From NCBI RefSeq assembly GCF_017301735.1, contig NZ_CP071090.1, positions 2,594,001-2,658,000 of the forward strand: a DNA stretch of 64,000 nucleotides, in the 5' to 3' direction. Source of the DNA: Pyxidicoccus parkwaysis (GTDB taxonomy: Bacteria; Myxococcota; Myxococcia; Myxococcales; Myxococcaceae). Under the pieces are notes generated by a model. That model saw only the letters and a program-made list of their open reading frames with translations. It was not told the DNA's origin and made no database searches. Every line of letters starts with the position of its first letter. The stretch's first letter is position 1. Of the stretch, positions 28,221-38,908 are shown piece after piece. The position numbers and the translations under genes are program-made.

Positions 28221-29561
28221 TCAGCGGGGAATGAGTCCATCGGCCCATGTGACAGTGCCGGCCGCGCCGCCTTGGGCCCATCTCTCCAACTTCAACAACT
28301 CACTTCCAGCGAGGCGGGGACGGCCCTGGGCGTCGGAGGTGACTTCGCTCGGAGCGGCGTGCGCGTAGACGCGCACCTCGGCCACGGAGCCGGACGCCTT
28401 GAGCGCCCGGGTGAGGACTGCTTCCGCGTGGCTTCGTGCATCTTCCTCCGCGTGCGTCCGAGCTTCATCGGGCAACAGTCGCCAGGCCAGCATGGCGTTG
28501 CCTCCCTCCAGCGCGAACATCCAGCCCGCGTCTTCCAGCACGTCACGTGCCGCGTCCAGCGCGGCATCCCGTGCGTCGAGGTCATCGTCCGTCGGCTCTT
28601 CGAGTGATTCCGGGAGCCGGACATCCACGTAGATGCCCACGGCCCAGGGCGCGGTGGTTGCCGGAGCGAGCGCTGCACGCAGGGCATCGAGGAACGTGGG
28701 CACGTCGGGCCAGCGGTCCTCGGGGCGCTTCGCGAGGCATCGCTGCACCACGGCCTCCAGCGCAGGAGTCGCCTGCACACGTTCGCCCAGTCGCGGGGGC
28801 GGGGCGTGCAGATGTTGCTCCTCCACTTCCACGGCGCTCGTGCCCTCGAAGGGGAGTTGCCCCGTGAGGAGTTGGTAGAGCAGGACTCCGAGCGCATACA
28901 GGTCCGTGCGCGCATCCACGGCCTGCCCGCGAATCTGCTCCGGAGCCATTGCCACCGGCGTGCCGAGCACGGCGCCGCCTGTCGTCAATCCCGAGAGTCC
29001 TTCCGGGGGCTGCACGCGCGCGATGCCGAAGTCCACGAGCTTCACGGTGAAGCCCTCCGCTCGCGGGAGGACCATCACGTTCTGCGCCTTGAGGTCACGG
29101 TGCAGCACGCCCCGGCCGTGCGCCAGGTGCAGTGCTCCTCCAAGTTCTTCCATCACCGTGAGTGCTTCAGCGGCGGAGAATGCTCCCCGGTGCGCGAGCC
29201 ACTGGTCCACGCTCTCTCCCTCCAGCCACTCCATCGCGAGCCATGGCCGGCCGTCGCGCAACTCTCCGTACTCCAGCACCTCGACGATGTGCGGATGGTG
29301 GAGAGCCTGGAGCGTGTCCGCTTCCTGCTTGAAGCGGCGGAGGACCTCACTCACATGGTTGTACTGCTCGCGCACGATCTTGAGCGCGGCGGGGGCTCGG
29401 GTGGAGATGTGGCTTGCGCGGTAGAGCCACGCGGTGACGCCGGGATGGACGCGGGCCTCCACCACCCAGGGGCCCACCAGTGCTCCGGGTTCCAGTGCGT
29501 CTCCGTACAGGGACAGCTCCGCTCCGGGCGCTGCGTCGTAACGTGGGGGTGCTCCGGCCAT
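28221..29561 (-). CDS. Ser/Thr protein kinase with C-terminal degenerate cyclase-like domain
   Basis: A 446-residue Hanks-type kinase. The kinase domain covers about residues 30-290 with the ATP lysine in AALKIVREQ, catalytic HRDLKAQN near residue 157, DFGIAR, and APEQIRG in the activation segment. The last 140 residues (from GIYVDVRLPE) look like a degraded class III nucleotide cyclase fold without the metal or substrate residues. This is a remote impression. There is no transmembrane segment, so it acts in the cytoplasm. GGAGGG just before the ATG at 29561 supports the start; the frame is open to 29981 but that part reads as noise. It follows the larger kinase gene by 47 nt and is probably cotranscribed. 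Confidence 0.9.
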   Translation of the reverse strand: MAGAPPRYDAAPGAELSLYGDALEPGALVGPWVVEARVHPGVTAWLYRASHISTRAPAALKIVREQYNHVSEVLRRFKQEADTLQALHHPHIVEVLEYGELRDGRPWLAMEWLEGESVDQWLAHRGAFSAAEALTVMEELGGALHLAHGRGVLHRDLKAQNVMVLPRAEGFTVKLVDFGIARVQPPEGLSGLTTGGAVLGTPVAMAPEQIRGQAVDARTDLYALGVLLYQLLTGQLPFEGTSAVEVEEQHLHAPPPRLGERVQATPALEAVVQRCLAKRPEDRWPDVPTFLDALRAALAPATTAPWAVGIYVDVRLPESLEEPTDDDLDARDAALDAARDVLEDAGWMFALEGGNAMLAWRLLPDEARTHAEEDARSHAEAVLTRALKASGSVAEVRVYAHAAPSEVTSDAQGRPRLAGSELLKLERWAQGGAAGTVTWADGLIPR

Positions 29562-29608
29562 GGACCCTCCGGCTGTGCGTCTCCCCCTGCTAGCACGAGC
29601 CGGGGCCC

Positions 29609-32600
29609 TCAGGAGGGGCCGCCTGCCTCCTGCACGAGCGCTCGCACCCGCTCCGTCCAGAGGGGCGCCTCGTGCACGGTGGCCTCGACCTCCTGTACGC
29701 GGGCCCGGACCGTGCCGTCGTCTCCGGCGGCCCTTGCGGCTCGCGCGGCCCAGACGAGGATTTCCAAGCGCTCGTCGGGAGTGGACTGCTGGCGCGCGGC
29801 TTCCACCAGCGCGGCCCAGTCCGGCGCGGCATAGGCCTGTGTGCCTCGCGCTTCGCCCACCACGCGGTGAACCACGGACAGCATCAGCCGGTCCCCGGGG
29901 AGGAGCTTCGCCTGCGTGGAGGGTTCCTCCAGCCAGGTGAGCTGGCGCGCTGCTTCCGGAATGTCGCCCAGCTCGCAGCACAGGCGCGCCACGAGCAGCG
30001 CGTCCTGTGCCATGGAGCCGGGGAAGAAACGCTGACTGAGCACTCCCGCGCGACGGGCCAGGGGCAACGCCTCCGCGGCCCGCCCCTGGTAGCCGAGCAG
30101 CAGCGCGAGATTGAAGGCCGAGGTCCGCTCAATCTGCACATTGCCCAGCTCGCGGCCCAATGTGACGGCTCGCTCCAGGTCCGCCCTCGCTCCTGCGGCG
30201 TCGCGGCGTTGCACGTGCAACACCATGCGGTTGTTGAGGGCCACGCCCAGGTGCAGCGTGTCTCCGGTGGTTTCACAGAGGACGATGGCTTCATCGAAGC
30301 GCCTCGCCGCGTCCTCCAGGTTCCCCGTCCACGCGAGCATTGCTCCGAGCATGGACAGGGCAATCGCCTCCGTCTCCGCGTCGCCTCCGGCCCGTGCGGC
30401 CTCCACGGCTCGCTCAAGGGGCGGCACCGCGCCGGTGATGTCCTCGCGCCGGACGACGACACGGGCCTGGGCCAGTGCGTGGCGTGCGGCCAGCTCAGTG
30501 GGCACGGCATCGCCCAGGCAACGGAGTGCCTGCTCCAGCAGGGCCGTGGAGCCCTCGGGGTCATCCTGCCAGTCGAGCGCGGTGGCCTCTTCGAGCAACA
30601 GGTCCGCTTCGCGCACCACGTCCCCGCATGCCTCCGCGAGCGCACGTGCCGCGCGCAGGTCCGCCAATGCATCGTCGATGCGCTGCAAGCGGTAGCGCAC
30701 GCGCCCGCGTCCGGACAGCAATTCCAGACGGAGCGCGTCGTCTCCGCGCGGTAGCAACTCCAGCGCGGCGGAGTAGTGGCGCTCCGCTTCCAGGAGCCGG
30801 TGGGCCCGGCGTCCGGCCTCGGCCAGCGTGTGATGGAGCGCGAGCGCCTGAGGCAGGTCTCCGGCGGCCTCGGCGAGCCGGGCCCTTCTCGCGGCGGGAG
30901 CGTCCGGCAAGGCACGCAGTGCCGCCGCGCAGATGCGCTGCTTCAGGGACGCGGACAGCAGCGCGCCGAAGGCCTCGCGCAGGGTGGAGTGCTCGAAGCG
31001 CCAGCGCCGGGGACCGCGCGGCTCCAGCATGCCCGCGCGTGCGAGTCGTTCCAGCGCAACGCCCGGGTCCAGGGACAGGTCCAGCGTGTCGTCCGACTCC
31101 AGGTGCGCGAGCGTCGCGGACAGTTCCTCCAGACGGACCTCGTCGCCGAGCAGCGCCGCCACCTGAAGCAGCGAGCGCAATCCGGAGGGCAGGGCCGCGA
31201 GACTCCGCTCCGCCAGCCGTTCATCCGGGCGAGGACTGTCGGAGGCCAGTCCGAGCAGTGCATCCGCCGCGAGGTAGTTTCCTCCGCCTGCCTGGGCGCG
31301 AATGGCTCCGGCCGCTCGCAGCGCTCGCACCGTTTCCAGCATTCGCAGCGGTGAGCCGCCGCAGCGGTCCACCAGCTCTCGCAACACGCCCTCGGCCAAC
31401 AGGTCCACGGGCTTGAGGAGCTGGCGCAGCAGCTCGCGGGCCGCATCGTCACGGAGCGGAGGCAGGTCTGCTTGCGCCGAATCCCTCGCTCGCTCACCGA
31501 AGTACGGACGCAGGCCCAACAGCCGGTGCCGTCCGGCGAGCACCACACAGAGCGATGCGTGGATTCCGGCCAGCGTCGCCAGCTCCAGCGCATCGAGCGC
31601 GGTGGGGTCCAGCGTGTGGGCGTCATCCACGAGCAGCACGAGTGGCCGCTCCACGGCGAGCCGCCACAACCGTGAGGCCAGTGCACGCGCGATGAGCTGT
31701 CGCCGCGCGGCGGGATGTGCCGTGGACCCTGCGTTCGCAAGGAGATGGCGAACGGCTTCATCGGGAGGCGTGGTCGGCGGCAGGCCGAGGACGGTGGTGA
31801 TGAGGTTGCGCAGGCCGCTCTCGCTGGCACTGCCTTCGTCGGGCTGGGCCTCCACGAAGAGGGCGGACACGCCAGGCATGCCACGTAGCTCCCGATGCCA
31901 TTCCGTGAGCAGGCGCGTCTTGCCCAGTCCTTCTTCACCCAACAGCGTGCGCAGCACGGGCGCGCCCGTCTCGCGCACGCGCGTGAGGCCGTCTCGCAGC
32001 CAGGACAGCTCGGCCTCGCGGCCGTGGAGTGTGTCGATGGAGGGCAACACCACCTCCGCCAACGACGCGCGGCCTACGTCGGCATTGCCCAGATGGGCAC
32101 GCGCTTCATCCGTGAAGAGCAGTGGCGCGACAGCAAGAGGCTCAGCGGAAGTGGAGCGCGTGACGTCGGGATTTGGCTTCCTCTCAGCGCCTTGCCCGTG
32201 GACAGCAGGCCCGCTCCGAGTGCCGCTGACTGAAACATGCGCGGAAGAGGAGTGGGGCTCGGAAGCGGGCCACCATCGCTCCGGTCGCTCCAGCGCCGCA
32301 CCGCCCACCGTCATCCTTCCGCCACGTTCACGGATGCGCAGCGGTGCGCAATGAATGGCACGCTCCGAGCCGGCCGGCAGCACCGGCCCCAGCGCCTCAG
32401 CGGCCTTGAGCGCCGCGCGCAGTCCCGCCTCCACGCTGGCCGCATGCGGAAACGCAAAGACAGTCAGCCCCGCCTCCACCCGCGCCAGCTCCGCGCCGAA
32501 CACCGCGAGCTGTGAGACCAGGGCCGGCGCATCCAGCGACGTCTTCACACCGAGCAACGCCACATCACGCGGGCCCTGCGCCACGGGGGCACGCGCTACT

Positions 32601-33562
32601 CCGTCTCGCGAAGACACAGGCGCGGACGCCTCACCACTCCGCGCCGCCGCGTCCTCCACCACGCGCCGCAATTCCTCCACCAGCACCGCCGCGCTCGGGA
32701 ACCGTTCCTCCGGGTCCTTCGCCAGCAGCCGCTGCACGAGCGCCTCCACCGGCGCGGGCACCGGCCATGGCGCCAGTTCCTTCAGCGCCGGAGGCCTGCG
32801 CGACACATGCGCTTGCAGCACCGCCGCCGTGTCACCAACGAACGGCGGCCGTCCGCACAGCAACTCGAAGAACACCACCCCCAGGCTGTACAGGTCCGCC
32901 CGCGCATCGATGGTCCGCGCATCCCGGCACTGTTCGGGCGCCATGTACTCATGCGTCCCCAGCCGCTGCCCCGTGCGCGTCAGCGTGACGGCGGGCGCCT
33001 CGACTTCCTCCGTGGCCCCCAGCCGCGCCAGCCCGAAGTCCAGGAGCACGAGCCGCGCTCCGGCCAGCATCACGTTCTCCGGCTTGAGGTCCCGGTGCAC
33101 CACCGCCGCCGCGTGCACGTGCCCCACCGCCTCCGCCAGCGCCACCATGAGCGGCCCGGCCTCGCTCCACGGCAGCGCCCCCGGCCCGGGCAATTCCGCC
33201 AGCCTTCGCGCCAGCGTCAGCCCGTCGATGCGCTCCATCACCACCAGCGGCTCGCCGGCGCGCGTCGTCCCCTGGCCCAGGAGCCTCGGCGCGGCGGGCG
33301 GGCCGATGCGGCGCAGCGCCTCCACCTCGCGCTCCAGCCGCTCGCTCGCCAGGGGCTCCAGCACCTTGAGCGCCACCTCGCGCCCGTCCGTGTCGCGGTG
33401 GGCGGAGAACACGCGCCCGAAACCGCCGCGCCCCAGGGGGCCTCCCACGGTGAAACCCATCACCTCCGGAGGCAGGGCCGGGGCCACCGGTGGACGCGGC
33501 TCGGCCGAGGGGTGGAGGGGGCAGCGCTCCGCCACGCGGCGGTGACAGGTGGGACAGCGCAT
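29609..33562 (-). CDS. Ser/Thr kinase-AAA-TPR signalling protein (PknK-like)
   Basis: A 1317-residue multidomain regulator. The N-terminus MRCPTCHRRVAERCPLHP is a small zinc-ribbon-like cap common on myxobacterial kinases. The kinase domain (about 35-300) has GRGGFGRV near residue 50, HRDLKPENV near 158 and DFGLAR. Residues about 325-430 look like a degenerate cyclase fold. A STAND-like ATPase follows, with Walker A GEEGLGKT near residue 545 and Walker B LLVDDAHTLD. The last 450 residues are TPR-like helical repeats. The domain order kinase-ATPase-TPR matches the PknK/MalT-like class but without a C-terminal helix-turn-helix. The start at 33562 is chosen from the family N-terminus; a GTG at 33634 is the alternative. 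Confidence 0.92.
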   Translation of the reverse strand: MRCPTCHRRVAERCPLHPSAEPRPPVAPALPPEVMGFTVGGPLGRGGFGRVFSAHRDTDGREVALKVLEPLASERLEREVEALRRIGPPAAPRLLGQGTTRAGEPLVVMERIDGLTLARRLAELPGPGALPWSEAGPLMVALAEAVGHVHAAAVVHRDLKPENVMLAGARLVLLDFGLARLGATEEVEAPAVTLTRTGQRLGTHEYMAPEQCRDARTIDARADLYSLGVVFFELLCGRPPFVGDTAAVLQAHVSRRPPALKELAPWPVPAPVEALVQRLLAKDPEERFPSAAVLVEELRRVVEDAAARSGEASAPVSSRDGVARAPVAQGPRDVALLGVKTSLDAPALVSQLAVFGAELARVEAGLTVFAFPHAASVEAGLRAALKAAEALGPVLPAGSERAIHCAPLRIRERGGRMTVGGAALERPERWWPASEPHSSSAHVSVSGTRSGPAVHGQGAERKPNPDVTRSTSAEPLAVAPLLFTDEARAHLGNADVGRASLAEVVLPSIDTLHGREAELSWLRDGLTRVRETGAPVLRTLLGEEGLGKTRLLTEWHRELRGMPGVSALFVEAQPDEGSASESGLRNLITTVLGLPPTTPPDEAVRHLLANAGSTAHPAARRQLIARALASRLWRLAVERPLVLLVDDAHTLDPTALDALELATLAGIHASLCVVLAGRHRLLGLRPYFGERARDSAQADLPPLRDDAARELLRQLLKPVDLLAEGVLRELVDRCGGSPLRMLETVRALRAAGAIRAQAGGGNYLAADALLGLASDSPRPDERLAERSLAALPSGLRSLLQVAALLGDEVRLEELSATLAHLESDDTLDLSLDPGVALERLARAGMLEPRGPRRWRFEHSTLREAFGALLSASLKQRICAAALRALPDAPAARRARLAEAAGDLPQALALHHTLAEAGRRAHRLLEAERHYSAALELLPRGDDALRLELLSGRGRVRYRLQRIDDALADLRAARALAEACGDVVREADLLLEEATALDWQDDPEGSTALLEQALRCLGDAVPTELAARHALAQARVVVRREDITGAVPPLERAVEAARAGGDAETEAIALSMLGAMLAWTGNLEDAARRFDEAIVLCETTGDTLHLGVALNNRMVLHVQRRDAAGARADLERAVTLGRELGNVQIERTSAFNLALLLGYQGRAAEALPLARRAGVLSQRFFPGSMAQDALLVARLCCELGDIPEAARQLTWLEEPSTQAKLLPGDRLMLSVVHRVVGEARGTQAYAAPDWAALVEAARQQSTPDERLEILVWAARAARAAGDDGTVRARVQEVEATVHEAPLWTERVRALVQEAGGPS

Positions 33563-33684
33563 TCGAGTCGAAAACGGTCGACTCTGGAAATCATCGCCGG
33601 TCGGCCGCGCGGACGGAAGGAGGCCCCTCGTCACGACTTCGCGGCTTCACCCGGAGGGAAGGGCAGGGGCCCCGCCCGTGAAAC

Positions 33685-33921
33685 TCAGTCCGACATCTCC
33701 GGCAGGTCGGGCAGCGTGTCCGGGTCCAGCTTCAGAATCACGCACAGCCGCGTCAGCGTGGAGATGGTGGGCACCATGACGCCCCGCTCCACGCGCGCGA
33801 GGACTTCCACGGGAATCTCCAGCCGCTCGGCGACCTCCTCCATGCCGAGCCCCGCCTGCTGGCGGGCGGCCTTCAGTGCCGCGCCGAGCACCTCGGCCTT
33901 TTCCCTCCGACTCGTGTTCAT
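33685..33921 (-). CDS. Small XRE-family (HTH_3) regulator
   Basis: A 78-residue protein made of a single Cro/CI-type helix-turn-helix: LGAALKAARQQAGLGMEEVA, then LEIPVEVLARVERGVMVPTISTLTRLC. The C-terminus DPDTLPDLPEMSD is an acidic tail. I used the ATG at 33921 (MNTSRREK). In-frame ATGs at 33933 and 33957 are possible, and no start has a strong ribosome binding site. It is divergent from the Nudix gene across 270 nt and lies 122 nt downstream of the start of the large kinase gene, on the same strand. The target genes are unknown. Confidence 0.85.
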   Translation of the reverse strand: MNTSRREKAEVLGAALKAARQQAGLGMEEVAERLEIPVEVLARVERGVMVPTISTLTRLCVILKLDPDTLPDLPEMSD

Positions 33922-34191
33922 GGCCCCGAGCATGACGCCATCCGGTCCGTCCGTCATCCAATTCACCACATGGCCCGGGCCCGACGCATGGCCTCCAACA
34001 CTGCCACAGGGCCCCGGGGCGCCGCGCAAGCCCCCCTGCCGTCCCCCAGGAATGTGAGGCCCCGACGCCGGGACTGGCCGGCCCGCCGCACCGTGCGCAC
34101 GCTGGCGGTAGGGGGCTGTGGCATTGCCTGCGGGGGGTGTGTTAGGTCGCCCGTCCCCGGTATCCCCCTGGGCAGGAGACAGGAGAAGCGA

Positions 34192-34599
34192 ATGGCCCGT
34201 CGCCACGTCCGCGTCGTCGGTGCAATGCTCCAGAACGACGGGGGGCGCTACCTCATCACCCAGCGCCCTCCCTCCGCTTCGCTGCCCCTGCTCTGGGAGT
34301 TCCCCGGTGGGCGCGTGGAGGAGGGCGAGGACGACGCCACCGCGCTCGCCCGGGAGATTCTGGAGGAGATGGGCGTGGCTGTGCACGTGCTCGAGCAGGC
34401 CATGCACACCCGCCACGAGTACCCGACGTACGACATCGACTTCCGCGTCTTCCATTGCCGGATGGCCGAGCCCGAGCGGAACATCCGCCACCTGCGCGTG
34501 CATGACCACCGCTGGGTGACGCTGGAGGAGATGGCGGGCTACCGCTTCCCGGACGCCGACGCCAAGACGCTGGCGAAGCTGCTCGATCTGGACTCCTGA
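34192..34599 (+). CDS. Nudix hydrolase (MutT-like)
   Basis: A 135-residue Nudix protein. The Nudix box is complete at about residues 38-60: GGRVEEGEDDATALA followed by REILEEMGV, with all metal-binding glutamates. The early part RRHVRVVGAMLQNDGGRYLI and the tryptophan in LLWEFPGG resemble MutT/8-oxo-dGTPase relatives, so sanitising oxidised nucleotides is likely. AGGAG about 6 nt before the ATG at 34192 supports the start. It ends 1 nt before the GTG of a lipoprotein gene, so the two are coupled. Confidence 0.93.
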   Translation: MARRHVRVVGAMLQNDGGRYLITQRPPSASLPLLWEFPGGRVEEGEDDATALAREILEEMGVAVHVLEQAMHTRHEYPTYDIDFRVFHCRMAEPERNIRHLRVHDHRWVTLEEMAGYRFPDADAKTLAKLLDLDS

Positions 34600-34600
34600 C

Positions 34601-35536
34601 GTGTCGGCCCGACTGGCGCTGCTCCTGGCCCTGCTCTCGGGCGCGCTCGGTGCCTGCTCGCGCTCCAAGCCCGTCCCGCCGCCCGACGGCACGCCGGATG
34701 CCGGCTCGCAGGTGCCCGCGGCCGGCGTCCCCGGCTGCACCCTCTACGGCGAGCCCCGCCAGACGGGCACCGTGCCGGACGTGCTGCCCGAGCTGTCCGG
34801 CCTCGCCGCCAGCCAGCGCCACCCCGGCGTCTTCTGGGCGCACAACGACTCCGGCAATGCCTTCCAGGTGTTCGCCGTCGACGACACCGGCGCCGTCCGC
34901 GCGAAGCTGACGCTCACCGGCGCCGAGCCCCGCGACGTGGAGGACGTGGCCGTGGGCCCCTGCGCCCCGGGTGACTCGCGCCCGTGCATCTTCCTGGCGG
35001 ACATCGGCGACAACTTCGAGCGCCGCGACGTCGTGCGCCTCTACCGCCTGCTGGAGCCGGAGGCGCTCGCCGACGCCACCGTCGCGGTGGAGGTGCTGCC
35101 CTTCACGTACCCCGACGAGCCCCATGACGCGGAGTCGCTCATCATGGACGCGCGCTCGGGGCGGCTGGCCGTCATCACCAAGACGCGCGGCTCGCTGGGG
35201 GACGTCTTCGCGCTGGACGGCGTGAGGCCGGGGACGACCGTCAAGGCCACGAAGCTCGGCACGCTGGAGGCGCCCGAGGGGTTGGACCGTCTCACCACCG
35301 CCGCGTCCCTCCACCCGTCCGGCCAGCGGCTGTTGCTGCGCACCTACACCCGCGTGTGGGAAGTGCGACAGCCGGGCGCCGCCCGCCTGGAAGACCTCCT
35401 CAAGGGGCAGGTGGTCGAAGTGCCGGGTGCAAGCCAGGCTCAGGCGGAGGCCATTACGTTTCTACAGGACGGCAACGGCTACCTGCTGGGCTCGGAGTTC
35501 ACCAGTCAACCGCTCTTCGTCGTGGGATGTCGCTGA
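34601..35536 (+). CDS. Putative lipoprotein of unknown function (beta-propeller-like)
   Basis: A 311-residue exported protein. The N-terminal signal ends in lipobox ALGAC (Cys19), followed by a Pro/Asp-rich linker. The mature part has repeated strand-turn patterns such as LSGLAASQRHPGVFWAHNDSGN and VAVGPCAPGDSRPCIFLADIGDN. These resemble SdiA-regulated/esterase-like beta-propellers that contain HNDSG. The GTG start lies 1 nt after the Nudix stop. The function is unknown; a calcium-binding propeller at the cell surface is a plausible guess. Four cysteines in the mature part may form disulphides. Confidence 0.78.
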   Translation: MSARLALLLALLSGALGACSRSKPVPPPDGTPDAGSQVPAAGVPGCTLYGEPRQTGTVPDVLPELSGLAASQRHPGVFWAHNDSGNAFQVFAVDDTGAVRAKLTLTGAEPRDVEDVAVGPCAPGDSRPCIFLADIGDNFERRDVVRLYRLLEPEALADATVAVEVLPFTYPDEPHDAESLIMDARSGRLAVITKTRGSLGDVFALDGVRPGTTVKATKLGTLEAPEGLDRLTTAASLHPSGQRLLLRTYTRVWEVRQPGAARLEDLLKGQVVEVPGASQAQAEAITFLQDGNGYLLGSEFTSQPLFVVGCR

Positions 35537-35682
35537 TCAGGCGCAAGGGCCTGCACTACCCGTGAAGCCCGCCTGCCGGGTTGACGGTATGGCCTTGGTG
35601 AACATCTTTGGCCACAGCCAGGGTGCCCCCACATGGGCAAGGTGTCCCTGTGAGTGGGAGGGGGAGGGCGAGCGTGCCGACG

Positions 35683-37752
<2,070 letters not shown>

Positions 37753-37860
37753 CCGGACGCTCGGGCGCCTGCCCTGCTGCCGTCCACCCGCCCACCGACG
37801 CCGCGGTCGCCTGCGGTGTCGAGTGGGCGAAATTATCTTGAGCGGAAAGGAGGCGTCGCC

Positions 37861-38106
37861 GTGGAGAACAGGATCGGCAAGAGCTACGTGGCCCGGAAGA
37901 CCCTATTCGCGAAGGGGCTGAAGGAGGGGCGGCTCACCGTTCAGGAAATCGAGGAAGCGCTGCCGGCGGGGACCCTGACGGCGGCGGAGCGGTGGCTCCT
38001 CTACTACTCCCTGCGCGCCGCGCAGGTGGAAATCATCGACGAAGTGACGGGCCAGGTGGACCACGGCTTCATGGCCGAGGCCCCCCACGCGCCACAGGAG
38101 CACTAG
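37861..38106 (+). CDS. Stand-alone sigma-70 region 1.1-like small protein
   Basis: An 81-residue protein. Its core (about residues 9-55: LFAKGLKEGRLTVQEIEEAL, then P and VEIIDE) aligns without gaps to region 1.1 of primary sigma factors. It shares the G...G.LT..E...LP pattern and the terminal V.E acidic end. In sigma-70 this domain blocks free sigma from binding DNA and occupies the RNA polymerase channel. Nothing else of a sigma factor is attached here. AAAGGAGG at 37843-37850 and the GTG at 37861 give the start. It sits between ftsH and grpE. A role as a trans-acting modulator of RNA polymerase is inferred. Confidence 0.72.
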   Translation: MENRIGKSYVARKTLFAKGLKEGRLTVQEIEEALPAGTLTAAERWLLYYSLRAAQVEIIDEVTGQVDHGFMAEAPHAPQEH

Positions 38107-38120
38107 CGCCTTCCTCCTCG

Positions 38121-38148
38121 TTGACAGGTGCGCGCTCGCGGTTACGTT
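38121..38148 (+). promoter_or_regulatory. Candidate sigma-70-type promoter for grpE
   Basis: A perfect -35 hexamer TTGACA (38121-38126) is followed 16 nt later by a weak -10 TACGTT (38143-38148), 58 nt before the grpE start. The -35 is convincing; the -10 matches only three of six consensus bases. Confidence 0.45.
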
Positions 38149-38206
38149 CCGGGCAAACAACCCAACCGCGCACGCGCGCACCTCCCATCGCCTCAGGTTC
38201 TTCGAC

Positions 38207-38845
38207 ATGGACGGCAAGCCCCGCACCGACGCAAACCCCGAAGCCCAGCAGGCCCAGACCGCCAACGGCGGAGGGTCCGGTCCGGCCTCAGGGGAGCCTT
38301 CTTCCTCGCAGCAGCCGCCCCAGGGCGCCGCCGCCGAGGCCTCGGCTCCGAAGGCCGACCCGGAGAAGGAGCGGTTGGCCGCGGAGCTGGACGCCACCCG
38401 GAAGAAGTATGACCAGCTCGCCCGCGCCTACCAGGACGTCAACCGGGACCGCGAGGAGTTCAAGCAGCGGATCACCCGCGAGCGTGAGCGGATGCTGGAT
38501 GTGGAGCGCGGCAACGTGGCCACCACGCTGCTGGAGGCCATCGACGAGCTGGACCGCTGCCTGACGGTGGGCGGCCAGGACACGTCCCCGCTGGCGCAGG
38601 GCGTGCGGATGATTCGCGACGCGCTCTTGGCCAAGGTGCAGGGCACCGGCATCGAGCGCATCAACGTGGTGGGGCAGACGTTCGACCCCAACGTGGCCGA
38701 GGCCTCGGACATGGAAATCACCACCTCGCCGGACGAGGACCAGCGCGTCGTCGCCGAGGTGCGCGCCGGCTACCGGCTGAAGGACCGCATCATCCGCCCC
38801 GCCCGGGTCAAGGTGGCCAAGTACGTGGCCCCGGCCCAGGCCTGA
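38207..38845 (+). CDS. grpE: GrpE, nucleotide exchange factor of DnaK
   Basis: GrpE releases ADP from DnaK in the Hsp70 chaperone cycle. The 212-residue protein has a disordered Gln/Ala/Pro-rich N-terminus (about 1-50). A long coiled coil follows (about 50-110, LAAELDATRKKYDQLARAYQ). The C-terminal beta domain has the family signature GIERINVVGQTFDPN, then VAEV.AGY.L..R.IRPARV.VA. It is not next to dnaK or dnaJ here. It has its own candidate promoter and is followed by a HtrA-type protease gene. Confidence 0.96.
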   Translation: MDGKPRTDANPEAQQAQTANGGGSGPASGEPSSSQQPPQGAAAEASAPKADPEKERLAAELDATRKKYDQLARAYQDVNRDREEFKQRITRERERMLDVERGNVATTLLEAIDELDRCLTVGGQDTSPLAQGVRMIRDALLAKVQGTGIERINVVGQTFDPNVAEASDMEITTSPDEDQRVVAEVRAGYRLKDRIIRPARVKVAKYVAPAQA

Positions 38846-38859
38846 GGGCGGCGGGCGTA

Positions 38860-38873
38860 TTCCCGTACGGGAA
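38860..38873. promoter_or_regulatory. Perfect 14-bp palindrome between grpE and the HtrA gene
   Basis: TTCCCGTACGGGAA is a perfect palindrome 36 nt upstream of the HtrA ATG (38909) and 15 nt after the grpE stop. Its position fits an operator; as RNA it would be a tight hairpin without a useful loop. The binding protein is unknown. Confidence 0.35.
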
Positions 38874-38908
38874 GGGAGCGGGCGGGGCCGGTGTTGGCCC
38901 CGAACGCC

